A stretch of 64,000 bases of DNA from Rhododendron vialii (Eukaryota; Streptophyta; Magnoliopsida; Ericales; Ericaceae): assembly GCF_030253575.1 (NCBI RefSeq), contig NC_080564.1:3950501-4014500 (forward strand), written 5' to 3'. Positions 11,584 to 21,860 of this stretch are shown here, in pieces. Below the pieces are notes generated by a model, which was not told where the DNA came from, did not search any database, and saw only the letters and a program-made list of their open reading frames with translations. Every line of letters starts with the position of its first letter. The stretch's first letter is position 1. The translations under genes and the position numbers were made by a program.

Positions 11584-12286
11584 GCATTACCAAAAAGAAA
11601 AACAAAAAGCTTTTTTCATGAGACACACAAGTTATGTAGAGTATATTTTACACATGCAATTTTTAAAATTTTCCAACCTCATGTACTTTTGCATTTGACA
11701 CTTGCTGCCAATATTGAAGCAAATTGGTGCTATCAAATTCTTGCAGAATTTAGCTTTGCGTTTGAAGGTAAGATTTGGAGAGGCTTTTGCTCTCAATTCT
11801 AACAGGTGGAGCTCCATGAGAGATCGGACTCCCGTTGGAGATCGGAAAAGAATATACATATGGACCGATATTTTAAAAAAATTAAATAATTAATACGGCA
11901 CTTTAGACAAATAAGACAGCTATTCGATAAGTGAACTTCTTTTTGCTTTCCGTTATAATTTTGTACTTTTTAGACTTCTCTCATTAAGACCGATAATTAA
12001 TTCAAAAAATATCATGCGAATCTAATAAAAATTCAAAAAAGACGAACAAAATAACAGTGGTTTATACAGTTGTTTAAAGCACAAAAACTGAGATAAGCGG
12101 ATATCCATGCATGCCTAGCCCGTCCTCAGCTAAACCTAGCTCCCCCAAATTTGCTCTTGAAAAAATTAAGACCAATTTCATTAAATTTTATAACAAGTGA
12201 AGTCAATGGATTTTGGTTATCAGCATCATGGTGAGGCCCACTGTGGTGTTATCACCTCAGTTTAAAAAGCATTACATTGTTATCCC
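11584..12286. other. Spacer, nothing recognised
   Basis: No supported gene, element boundary or RNA could be identified. Confidence 0.35.
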
Positions 12287-12655
12287 TACAACGTTATAAT
12301 ATGTTTTTCAGAATTATAAGTTATTGACATCGGCAAACTATCGTATGTTTAAATTAATTAATTGGAATAAGGAAAGTTATCCTGGACGGCCGAGTATTGA
12401 TCGCAAATCAACGCTAGTATGCCCTTTGAATTGTGAGAAAGGGTGTTGTACAATGTTATAAAATATTTTTCAGAAAACATTTTAAGTTGTTGGCATAAGC
12501 GAACTCTCATATCTTATTTAGTGGAGCTTGAGATGTTTCTCCGAATATGTGCATGTTTGAATTAATTAATTGGAAGAGGGAAAGTTAGCCTGGACGGCCG
12601 AGTATTGATCGTAAATTCAACACCAGTATGCCCCTTGATTGCGAGAAAGGGTGAG
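12287..12655. repeat. Diverged tandem duplication of about 160-210 bp
   Basis: TTAATTAATTGGAA...GGAAAGTTA, CCTGGACGGCCGAGTATTGA and TAGTATGCCC...GAGAAAGGGTG occur in order at about 12352-12442 and again at about 12563-12653. An upstream TTTTTCAGAA...TAAGTT block is also repeated. Non-coding. Confidence 0.7.
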
Positions 12656-12903
12656 AAAACAAGGGATTGTGACTTCTTACCGAATTTCACATTTCCTAGG
12701 AAATAAAAGCGGGCCAACAAGATCCCATTTTCCCTCTTCAATTTTTCTATAATACAAATAAGTAATGAGTCTTCTTTTTCTTCATTTTTCTTCAGTTCTG
12801 CTGCCATCCAAAGAGACTGTATGATGGAAGCAAGTGGGAGCATTAAAAGAAGAAAAACAGAGGGAGGAAAATTACCAAAAACAAGCCTAAAAGGGGTTGT
12901 CAT

Positions 12904-13183
12904 TGTTGAGCATATGGATGATAAAGTTGTCCCTTTCTCTGACGGTTTAAGTTTTTAGATGAATTTGTGATTAACAATATTTTAATATGGTATCAGAATA
13001 GACAATAGATTATGTGATCGAATCTCACCGCCTACTTAATGACTAAAATTTACACGTGGTTAGCCCACTTTTGGAGAAGAGGCTGACTCCACGTGAGGGG
13101 ACGTGTTGAGAATACAAATAATCAAATTGTCCTCTCTCTAACAGTGTAAACTTTTAGATGAGTCGGTGACTAACAATCTAATA
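12904..13183 (+). mobile_element. TRIM-like element
   Basis: Two related terminal repeats of about 80 bp lie at 12904-12987 and 13104-13183, both starting TGTTGAG and containing AACTTTTAGATGA-like sequence. The left one is followed by TGGTATCAGAA, the Met-tRNA primer site seen in the TRIMs at 1053 and 1213. The right one is preceded by the purine tract GTGAGGGGACG. The target duplication is imperfect (GTCAT / ATCAT). The element is about 280 bp and non-coding. Confidence 0.7.
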
Positions 13184-13946
13184 ATCATAACATGTCATTA
13201 CAATGACCCAATGAGCTAATTTGATCCCCACAATTGAAAAACGAAAAGAGAGGGTGAGGAAAACATAGAAGAAAATGAAGTCCTCCGATTGATAAGGCAT
13301 CAGGGGCGAATATTGCTAGTAGTCAACAAAAATTGGGTACCTATCAGTAAATCCTGGGATTGATAAGGCATCAGGAGCGAGATTTCAGAAAGAAAATAGA
13401 GCAGGATGAGCAAATAATACTACTCCAGTAATTACCAATGGTATTCCAATTGAAATTAAATTATTTACACCGTCAGTGTAAACATTTGACGACGTGACGC
13501 AATGTAATTAATTTGGAGGAAACAAATGTTTACACTGCAGGTACATATAACTTATTCTCATTTCAATTAATGCTTATTATACCTTGATTGCGCTATAAAT
13601 TGAAAAAGGAAACAGGACCTGCAAACAAAGTTGTTGTATTATTTATGAGGCCTGATACAGTACATCAAAAAGATCCATAAAACTGTTTAGGAAAGAAAAT
13701 TGTACTGTCCAAATTCACTTTAATAAGTGGATCTTAACCATCCAATTTTCTTTTCTGGACACTTTCATGGATTCTATCATTTTTTATTATTTATTTAGCT
13801 ATTGGTTATAGTGTTCCGCAGTTTATAGCTCTATAATTTTATTGTTTCCTATCAAAAAAAAAAAAATACTGTAATGTAGTAAGAGAAAACCTAACGGTAT
13901 ATTGACCTCGTTAAAAAACCATTTAGTTAAGCATGCAGGAAACTTG

Positions 13947-13978
<32 letters not shown>

Positions 13979-14044
13979 TTTTCCTATGTGCTCAACCAAA
14001 TGGTTTTGCTGCATGTTTCACACAGATTCGGAAAAAGATATATT
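13184..14044. other. Spacer with a (GT)n(GA)n tract
   Basis: Contains a compound microsatellite at about 13948-13978. No gene or element was identified with confidence. Confidence 0.35.
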
Positions 14045-14240
14045 CGGAACAGTCAGATGCACAAGTATTCTAAACAATAGATGTGTAACTCACACACAGC
14101 AGATGATTTCAAACACATCTGTGTCTAAATCTGTGCATTTTCGTCTGGACAAAAATACAGTCGGAACACTCCGATGAACGTGGATTCTAAACGATAGATG
14201 TGAAACTCACACACATCGGATGATTTCAAACACATCTGCA
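14045..14240. repeat. 117-bp direct repeat, about 1.7 copies
   Basis: CGGAACASTC...ATTCTAAACRATAGATGTG...AACTCACACACA...GATGATTTCAAACACATCTG occurs from 14045 and again from 14162. The internal CACACAGCAGATG / CATCTGTGT motifs suggest a derivative of a short inverted-repeat element. Non-coding. Confidence 0.7.
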
Positions 14241-14388
14241 CACTTTTGTCTCCTGTAACATTTTTGTAATAATATTCTAATATAGAAACCGTATGGTTCC
14301 TTAAAGTTTGTCTCTCTGACTCTCTTAAATTACCCCCCTTTGTAAAGTTCCCCTTTTCCTATTTAGCGAGTGATGAAAAGGCGAAAAA

Positions 14389-14512
14389 TGGCTTGATGAA
14401 CCGTTCCATTCGCCAAGATTGGCTCCATTCACTTGCTTATCGTAAAAAAATGGCTTGATGAACCGTTCCATGCGCCAGTACCGGCTCCATTCACTTGCTT
14501 ATCGTAGAGACT
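14389..14512. repeat. 62-bp tandem duplication
   Basis: TGGCTTGATGAACCGTTCCA...GGCTCCATTCACTTGCTTAT is present twice in direct succession (14389 and 14451), with a few differences. The period is not a multiple of three. Confidence 0.85.
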
Positions 14513-14533
14513 GTAAGTACAAGAGCCCCTTGT

Positions 14534-14845
14534 TCAATCCGCAGTCTCAACATTGTCAAAGATAGAACACTTCTTTCGAGCATACCTATATCCCCATGCA
14601 TGACTTGTAAATTTCATAAATTCCTCAAATCCTATTAAGATCAGTTCCTTTCGGGCGGTACAAAGATCTTTGACACTTAGAACCGCGATCCTTTGTATCC
14701 AGTACTTCATGCTAGGGATTATATCGAGAGAAATCCTTAACATGAACCACCCAGCGATCCTAGGGAAGAAGCCTTGCAAGTGGCATGCACGGATATTACA
14801 AGAGTAAACAGGAGAGAGTGAAAACCAATGCTGAAATGCGATCAA
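14534..14845 (-). other. Unexplained 103-codon ORF, possibly a relic
   Basis: An open frame on the minus strand includes RRISLD-like and MKFTSHAWGYRYARKKCSIF segments whose composition looks protein-like. I do not recognise a family. It has no obvious splice partners, and the sequence just 3' is the 62-bp duplication. It may be a pseudogene fragment, part of an unrecognised element or chance. Confidence 0.2.
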
Positions 14846-15191
14846 ACACAGGCGGAATTATGTTCCCGAAAGATGATTAGGTTCATGACAGAGTTTCCTC
14901 AATTCCATAAAAACGAAAAATCCACAACACGAACACAACAGCAGACAACAAGAACATTTAAATTCCCATCGGAGAAGATAATGAAGGCAGACGAGCGGAG
15001 AAAATAACCACATATTAGTTTTCAAAATTCATGTCAACTAGACCGGCTATGGTCTTTGAATGTAATCCACGTCTAAAGCAATTAACAAAATTAACATGAC
15101 AGAATCAAAACAAAAGAAGGGTGCTTGATTTCAATCTTAGAACTAAGCTTCCAAAACTCTTGCGCTGAAACTGACGCTATCGATATATATA

Positions 15192-15427
15192 CTCCCTCCG
15201 TCCCAATTTACTTGTCACAGTTTTATTCTAACTGGATTAAAAAACTAGTTATATTTTTAAATTGGTAATGAATTTTATATCCAATATGGATCTTGTTTGA
15301 TAGATCTCGATTTGTTCTATAATACAATGTTTTCAAAATCACCTAAAACATTATAAATTATAAGATATAATCAATTGAAAAGTGGCACGAACTCCAAAAA
15401 GTGACAATTAAATTGGGACGGAGGGAG
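15192..15427. mobile_element. Stowaway MITE in the 3' untranslated region of the S27 gene
   Basis: Classic Stowaway ends: CTCCCTCCGTCCCAATTT at the left and AAATTGGGACGGAGGGAG at the right, flanked by the TA target duplication (15190-15191 and 15428-15429). The 236-bp interior includes the motif TATGGATCTTGTTTGATAGA seen in other MITEs of the window. It ends 24 bp downstream of the S27 stop codon on the minus strand, so it is probably transcribed. Confidence 0.93.
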
Positions 15428-15451
15428 TATAAAAGAGGAGATATGCACCCC

Positions 15452-17184
15452 TCAGTTCCCCTTTTTCCTGAAAGAGCATCCCTCAGTGAGCTTTGAACGG
15501 CCTCCGGTTGGTTGGCAGAGGACCGTCTGGCAGTTTCCGCATACAACAACCGTTTGCGAGTGGCTGAAAACCGTGGTTCTGCAATTTTACCAGATGTCAA
15601 CAAAAAAATTAAGTACTACGAGCATCTCCAGACAAGGCATACTTAAATACTCAAAATTTGAATAGAAATTCCTTAAGTCATTCCCCTCCTTGACTCGAAC
15701 CTATATACTCGTATAGTCTTATGTTTATGCCAATGGAGAGAGATTCAACAATTTATTCAAATTTTAGAGGGCCCTTTGGTGTCTCACAAATTTATAATCA
15801 TTCCATTCATAAACGTAATTTATGCTCAGATATGAGTTTGCCCAGCTGAAATGGAACGTTTCCACAAATTTGAATAAAGGTATGAATAACGGTTTGAGAG
15901 GGTACAAGACCATCTCTATCGTTGCCCTTTTTTTCACTTAAACTCAACATTTGAGAAAAAAAAACCCCTAAAAACTCACGGCACTCCTCCATCAAACCTA
16001 CACCACGACAATTTTTATTTAACTCAAGGGAGACTCAAATTTTAATAGGGTATTTCGTGTCTGCCAAATTAACGACAATGCCATCAATAAACCTTTTACT
16101 CTATGCTTAAGTTTAAGTTTGCCCACTGGAATGCCTTGCATATAAAATGAAGCTTTTACTCAAGTTTGAGTAAATCTAAGTAAAGTCACAGTTGTAAAAG
16201 GCGTGCCTAGGCGGCTCACTCTTGGCGTCTTGATGAAGGCGAGGCCAGGGCGACAAAGGCACGCGCCTGCGGAGCCTCTTTCAATTTGCAGAAATTTAAT
16301 TCTCAAGGGCAAAAATGTAACTGCGGCCTTAACCCGGGTTCGGCTTCCCTCCAGTATGGTACAGTCCAGTGTGATCCATTGAAAGGCTGAGATTCATTCA
16401 TTCCATCCACATGCATATCTATGGCTACACTTTTGCTACATAGACCAGCTCACTTTCCACCCAAAATCCCTTTGTTTTTGTCTCCCCGCCAATACAACAG
16501 GAAGCTCTGGTCCCGCCAAAAATAATATCCATTCCCACCAAAAAAGCCAACGAAACACAAAATTATTTTTGTATATAAAAAAGCTTAACGAAACACAAAA
16601 TTGTTTTTAAAGAACACCAGGAATTATTTTTATACATACCTAAGAGCAAGTTTAGAGCAACTTTACCAGCAAAGCTAAAATAGCTTTATAGCTATTTTAA
16701 CTCATCAAAAGAGGAAAAGTAATCCTACACTAGATTAGGTAAACAAAGAGCTAAAATGAATTTGTGAACAGTGCTTCGGCACTTTTACCTAGCAACTGTT
16801 CATCAGGTAAGAAAAAAAATTTATTTTCTCTCTCCGTCCCTCTCTCTCCCTGTTTCTTTTTTCTTTTTTTTTTAAATTGTACTTTGTTGTACTTTTTGAG
16901 AAAGAAAAATGTATATTTTAATAGAGAATAGGTTAAATAGATAGTGTTGGTGTAATGTTGAAAGAAATGTGAGTAGGTAAAATAAAAAATGTGCACTGTT
17001 CACAAATTTTTTTACCTAATTATTGATAAACTTGCTCTTACCAACTGTGAGGTAAAATTGCTAGTAAACAGTGCACTTTTTTCATTTTACCTACTCATAT
17101 CTCTTTCAACACTGCACCAATACTATCTATTTAACCTATTCTCTATTAAAATATTATTACTTTAATTTCCTTTTTTCTTTTTTG

Positions 17185-17224
<40 letters not shown>

Positions 17225-20200
17225 GAGTGAGAGAAAACAATAAAAAATTGAGTGGCTTTTGAACAGTTCTTCGCTTGTTATGCCGAAGAACTGTAGCTGG
17301 AGGCACAATAGCAACGGGTTTACCTCATCTGCTGCAGGAAAACTTTTGTCCTTTCGTTAGTCAAAATAGCTTTTTCTCCGTTTTAACTCACCTAATAAAC
17401 TTGCTCTAAGAGCAAGTTTATCAATACTTAGTTAAAAAAACTTGTGAACAGTGTACATTTTTTATTTTACCTACTCACATTTCCTTCAACACTACACCAA
17501 TACTATCTATTTAACCTAATCTCTATTAAAATACACATTTTTTCAACCTTTTTCTTTATTCTATTATTATAAAATGAGAGAGAGAGAAGGGGGGAGAGAG
17601 AGAAAATAATAAAAAAAGGAATTACTTGTGAATAGTTGTAAGCTATTTTTAGCTTACAACTGTGGATTGAGCCAAATTGGCTCCCTGTTTAGCTCCTCTG
17701 ATGTAAGGATGTTTTTCCTCTTTTTATGAGCTAAAATAGCTTTGTAGCTATTTTAAAGTTGCTGGTAAAGTTGCTCTAAGATCCTTCTTGAATTTGTTGA
17801 AATACAATATTGTCAAAAGGACTTCTTGCTTTGCTCTGTTTTTTTCATGCCGATGAATTTGGAGGATGGAAAGTACCATTTGGTTTGGCTCCATTCCATT
17901 GAGCTTTTTCTAAAACTTTTAGTTTTGTTTCTATTTGATTTTTTTTTTGGTTGTGTTTGTTAGTTTTGCGCAAATTTGTTGTGGATTGTTGATTTGTCGA
18001 CGAGACGAATCAGAAAAATTAAAATCTTTTACTTTTACCCAAATATTTTAGAAAATAACTACTTTCAAGCTAAAAAATTAACATTTTTTTTACTCAAAAG
18101 TGGTTTTTGGGTAAAAGTAAAAAAAAAAGTTCTTTTCCGATTCGTACGTCAAGACGAAGTAATAATTCATAAAAATTTGACACAAAACTAACAAATGCAA
18201 AAAAAATTCAAATAAGGACAAAACTAAAAGTTTTAGAAAAAGTTAAGTGGAATACGGCTAGTGTGCAGGTAGTTCTTTTGGTGGGAATGAATATCATTTT
18301 TGGCAGATCAAAAAAAAAAATCAAAAATAATACTTACACTACAATCTAAACACAACATCAAACACAACATTTCACATACATGTGGACTCCACACACACAT
18401 TATTATGTGTGGGCCCCACATGTATGTGAAAGATTGTGTAAATTGTTGTGTTTGGATCGTTGTGTGAGTAACATTCTTGAAAAAAAATCATTTTTGGCGG
18501 GATCAAAGCTTCTTGTTGTATTGGCAGGGAGCCAAAAAACAGAGGGCTTTTGGGTGGAAAGTGAGCTAGTCCATGTGGCAGAAGTGTAGCCATAGTTATG
18601 CATGTGGATGGAATGAATGAATCTCAGCCTTACATTGGATCAGACCGGACAGTACCATACTGGAGGGGAGCCAAACCCCCTTAAACCAAGGGCTAATCGA
18701 TCCTCACAAATTAGTACACCATGTCGGTCTCTCATCTCTCAATCGAATGACTCAAACCAAACGATCTCTCAACCTCTGTTCAAATATTGAATGATTGTCT
18801 TATTATTGAATTTGACGTTTTAATTCTTTTATACGCAAGAACTGTTAGACTTTTGTCATCTGGTAGATGATTTTATTGATATTTACAAGGTACACTTTCT
18901 AAACTTCATTGTTTTAGTGCTTTACTATTTGAAAAATTGATGAATGTTATTTTTCCTCACAGCCTCGCACTTAGCCTAAGTGCGCTTCGCTTCAATAAGA
19001 CCCGCACCCAGCCTTGTGTTGTGCGCCTAGCCGCCTAGACCCCGACACACCTTTGCACCTCGGTGCGTCTCTCGCCTTTAATAACTATGAGTAAAGTTCG
19101 GATGATCTAACATGTCCTAACAATGTCAAATTCCAGATTCCAATAATAAACAACAAACAAAATATCATATCCAACTAAAAACTTGGTTGACAGAACTTAC
19201 ATGTTGAAACAACCCTGGCATTTCACGTCCTACACAGAGAAACAGATGAAAAATAAATTCAGTGATTTTGAATCCAGATAGTAGGGCTGCAAACAAACCT
19301 AGCTATTTGTGAGCGGCTCGAGCCTCGGCTCATTAGTAAACGAGTCGTGCTCGCACTTTAAGGTCGTTAACGAACGAGCCGAGCTCGAGTTAGTTGTAAC
19401 AAAGCTTGTTTGAAAAAACTCCGCTTGTTTGGAGTGGCTTGACTCATTTATAGAGTCTCATTAATAAACAAACCGACCTTGAACACTTGCATACCAAACG
19501 GGCCGAGCTCGAGATCGATTATTTGGGGACAACTAGAGCTAGATTAGTTCTGAACAAGACGATCTCGAACACTTTGAAGCTCGGCTCATTTCAAGCCCTA
19601 AACGTAAGGCCCAATTGGGGCATAACAATCAAGCTATGAACCAATAATTGACGATTAAACCAACAAGTTACTGTTAGCGGAAAACGGGGTGCGTATGGTG
19701 TTACCGTGTTACCATGAAGAAGGAGTCGGGGGTGGGGACGAGACGCTTGAGCTTGTGCTTCTCCTTCTCGAGTTCCAACGAAGGATGCAACTCATCGACG
19801 TCGTTTGGAAGAACCTACATCGATTTACACAAGCATCGCGAAATCAATATCACTAGGCAGTCTACAATGCAGAAAACATTAAGCTATATATATAGACACC
19901 AAAAAAAACACCCCAAATCTCAAACTCATAGTTTCCGATCAAATTTTTATGATCCGAACCGTTCAATGTGTGCAGAATGTGATTTTAAAGGTATCGGCGA
20001 GAAGTTAACAAAAAAAGGATTGGGAAAGGCTTAATTTGAGCAGTTTTTATTTGAACCGTTCAATAAAAAATTGTTCGAAACTGTTCGGATCAAGCCCTTC
20101 CTGGTCATTTTTTTTGCTGATTTCTCATGGGTACCCTTAAAATCACGTTCTGATCACATTGAGCGGCTCGGATCATCAAAATTTGATCGGAAACTATGAG

Positions 20201-20332
20201 GTGTTTTTTTAGGTGTTTTTTTGGGTGTCCCCGAACCGCCCCGATATATATATATATATATATATATATTCAGCATCACGAAAACAGTGACAGATATGAA
20301 GAAGTGAAATGGAAAATCTTCGAACTCACCAT
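15452..20332 (-). CDS. RPS27: 40S ribosomal protein S27 (eS27)
   Basis: A small zinc-binding protein of the cytosolic small ribosomal subunit. Coding exons in transcription order are 20332-20330 (only the ATG), 19814-19713, 19229-19201 and 15578-15452, giving 86 residues, the usual family length. Recognition is from [65 protein letters not shown] and [11 protein letters not shown]. The zinc ligands are the CxxC pairs in KCQGC and VCGNC. All junctions are GT-AG with correct phase, and an ATG-only first exon is consistent with ribosomal-protein gene structure. Introns are loaded with transposons: a 2.9 kb hAT-type element in intron 3 (15579-19200), a TAGGG-type MITE in intron 2 and a palindromic MITE plus (TA)n in intron 1. 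The segment [16 protein letters not shown] departs from the usual VDLLHPPAELEKRKHK, so a somewhat diverged paralogue is possible. No disabling change is seen. Confidence 0.93.
15610..16186. other. Intronic stretch left of the hAT element
   Basis: Repeats of ACTCAAATTTT / TTTGAGTAAA and a GAGCATCTCCAGA start at about 15620 suggest a degraded Tourist-like MITE. Its right end cannot be found, perhaps because the hAT element landed inside it. Similar sequence recurs at 26400-26540. No gene. Confidence 0.35.
16329..18690. repeat. Foldback with long arms inside the hAT element
   Basis: The left arm (about 16329-16560; CCAGTATGGTACAGTCC, GGCTGAGATTCATTCATTCC, ATCCACATGCAT, CCAATACAACAG) is repeated in inverted orientation at about 18480-18690 (CTGTTGTATTGG, GGTGGAAAGTGAGCT, GGAATGAATGAATCTCAGCC, GGACAGTACCATACTGG). 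The arms are about 200 bp or more and well matched. A smaller hairpin (CATACATGTGG...CCACATGTATG) lies at about 18374-18428. Confidence 0.75.
16641..17778. repeat. Nested palindromic MITEs (GAGCAA...TTGCTC type)
   Basis: Outer ends are GAGCAACTTTACCAGCAAAG (about 16655) and GCTGGTAAAGTTGCTC (about 17762-17777). Inner ends TAAGAGCAAGTTTA occur at 16641 and 17406, and AAACTTGCTCTTA at about 17028-17040. A module with ATTTTACCTACTCA, TTCAACACTRCACCAATACT and ATCTATTTAACCTA occurs three times, once inverted (about 16890-16990) and twice direct (about 17080-17150 and 17460-17530). A (GA)n tract lies at 17186-17221. Confidence 0.65.
19282..19600. mobile_element. hAT-like MITE with TAGGGCT ends
   Basis: TAGGGCTGCAAACAAACC at the left pairs with GGCTCATTTCAAGCCCTA at the right on the opposite strand. 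The interior is rich in GAGCCGAGCTCGAG-type words, a pattern common in plant hAT MITEs. A clear 8-bp target duplication could not be found. It lies in intron 2 of the S27 gene. Confidence 0.6.
19895..20270. mobile_element. Palindromic MITE and (TA)n tract in S27 intron 1
   Basis: The left arm (ACACCAAAAAAAACACC...CATAGTTTCCGATCAAATTT...GATCCGAACCG...TGATTTTAAAGGTA) is repeated inverted at the right (TACCCTTAAAATCACG...CGGCTCGGATCATC...AAATTTGATCGGAAACTATG...GGTGTTTTTTTGGGTG), spanning about 19895-20232. A (TA)n run follows at about 20243-20270. Confidence 0.7.
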
Positions 20333-20378
20333 TTTTGCCTCTGTGTGCGTGCTCTAGAGAGAGATTCTTCGAAGTTGG

Positions 20379-20623
20379 AAACCCTAGAGAGTGACTGCAA
20401 CGGAAAGATGCAGGGGAAGGAGAAAGACCGCCTCTCTCTAATTGCGGAATATATAAAGGAAAATTAGACGGATATAAGCCGTTGGATGGGGAAATATCAT
20501 ATCTCAGCCGTTAATTACTTGGATAACGGAAAATGAGCCGAAGCCCACGAGAACTTGTATCGTCAGGCCCATGAAGATGGAAAGAACACTGGGCTGAAGC
20601 CTGTGGGAATTTGTATTGGCCCA
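20379..20623 (-). promoter_or_regulatory. S27 promoter elements: telo-box and site II motifs
   Basis: Upstream of the S27 ATG (20332) lie a telo-box AAACCCTAG (20379-20387, plus strand), a TGGGCT (about 20590) and two GGCCCA site II motifs (20566-20571 and 20618-20623). Telo-boxes together with site II elements are typical of plant ribosomal-protein promoters. Spacing to the ATG is about 50 bp for the telo-box and 235-290 bp for the site II motifs. No TATA box is obvious. Confidence 0.6.
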
Positions 20624-20639
20624 TGATGTTTTGTATAGA

Positions 20640-21112
20640 GGGTTTTTTTTTTTTTGGAGAACTTTTTTTTTTTTTTTTTTGCCATTCGTTAATCCTAATC
20701 TATACTATTCTAAGGGTTTTGGGAGAGGGGGATGGGGCTTACGGGTATTGAACCCTGCTCCTTTTTTGGCACAAGGAAAATCCAAGAGAAGAGGAATCAA
20801 TCCCATCCTTTAAAACTAAGGGTGTATTTGGAATTTGCGAAAAGAATTTCCCTTCTCTTATTTTGTTCTTATTTTGTTGATAGTGGAAAGAGAGAAGAAA
20901 TACTCCCTCTAAACTTTCTTTATATTTCTCTTCTTAAACATTTTTCCCTTTCTTTCCTCAACTTCCAAACAGACCCTAAACATGCTGAATAATTAATCTG
21001 ACAACCAACTAAAGAAAAATAGAATAGGGTTTTCGAAATAATTAATCAGTATGCCACTGGTTAAAAGGTGATAAAAAATTGCTGACTTTGAAGGCAGTTT
21101 CAGTTTAAAAAT

Positions 21113-21155
<43 letters not shown>

Positions 21156-21860
21156 ATAGATGGAGTTTGTTGCCTTAACGTCAAACTTAACTCATGAGTC
21201 ATTTCGAGAACCTTAGCTAAACTAAATCTAGTCAAAATAAAATCCGTCTGTTTATGCGTGTTATAACTGCACTCCCAGACCTATGGCCACTTCTCGGAGC
21301 AAGGTGCTGCTTTTCCTCTCAGTAACTGGAGGAATAAAAGAATGCAAAGCTCGTTTTTTGCCTCGAACACGAGCCGGTATTAACCAGCTCTCCAACAGTA
21401 GACTTGTCATAAGCATTCGGCACAATAGGACTTGTCAAAAGGGCTGTCTGAGCTTAAACCTTCTCGCTGGCAGTAGCTAAGAAAGAACACGCAGAGCATC
21501 CTTATAAAAAACGCTACTACATACGCATCGTGTGAAACACACTTTTCGTACAACAGCAAGTCATATATACTGGAAGTAGCATTCGAAAATTCTTACAGAT
21601 TTTGATTAACAGAATCTAGCAGAAAGAACAAGCGTACAGAAACCACAAGGATAGCTGACACATCCCAACCGACATTTACAGCGAGAGGCAATGACCATAT
21701 TAGAAATAAACATAGAGAATGAATCCCAACCAAGCACAAGACCAAAAAGCAAACACCTTAACATGACTTTTGAGTGCAGCAATACAATAACTCAAATATC
21801 TCAACAGAAGGAGAGGACACATGCACCAACTGGTGACATAGAATGCTGAGCTTAGCTGCC
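20640..21860. other. Spacer between the S27 and zinc-knuckle genes
   Basis: Holds T-runs at 20642-20680, a (GA)n tract of about 38 bp at 21116-21154 and, in its last several hundred bases, the likely 3' untranslated region of the zinc-knuckle gene. No further gene recognised. Confidence 0.4.

Larger units (their letters stand above)
16187..19089. mobile_element. hAT-type DNA transposon, 2.9 kb, non-autonomous
   Basis: Terminal inverted repeats are CACAGTTGTAAAAGGCG at the left and CGCCTTTAATAACTATG at the right (CATAGTTATTAAAGGCG on the other strand). They continue into CCTAGGCGG / CCGCCTAG-rich subterminal DNA. The 8-bp target duplication AGTAAAGT is perfect (16179-16186 and 19090-19097). 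No transposase ORF is present. The interior is a nest of inverted-repeat elements. It lies in intron 3 of the S27 gene, whose splice sites and downstream exon are intact. Confidence 0.88.

Noticed and set aside
15358..15603. 81-codon minus-strand ORF at the S27 last exon
   Set aside because: It covers the same bases as the true exon but in the wrong frame. The spliced S27 frame gives the conserved zinc-ribbon sequence.
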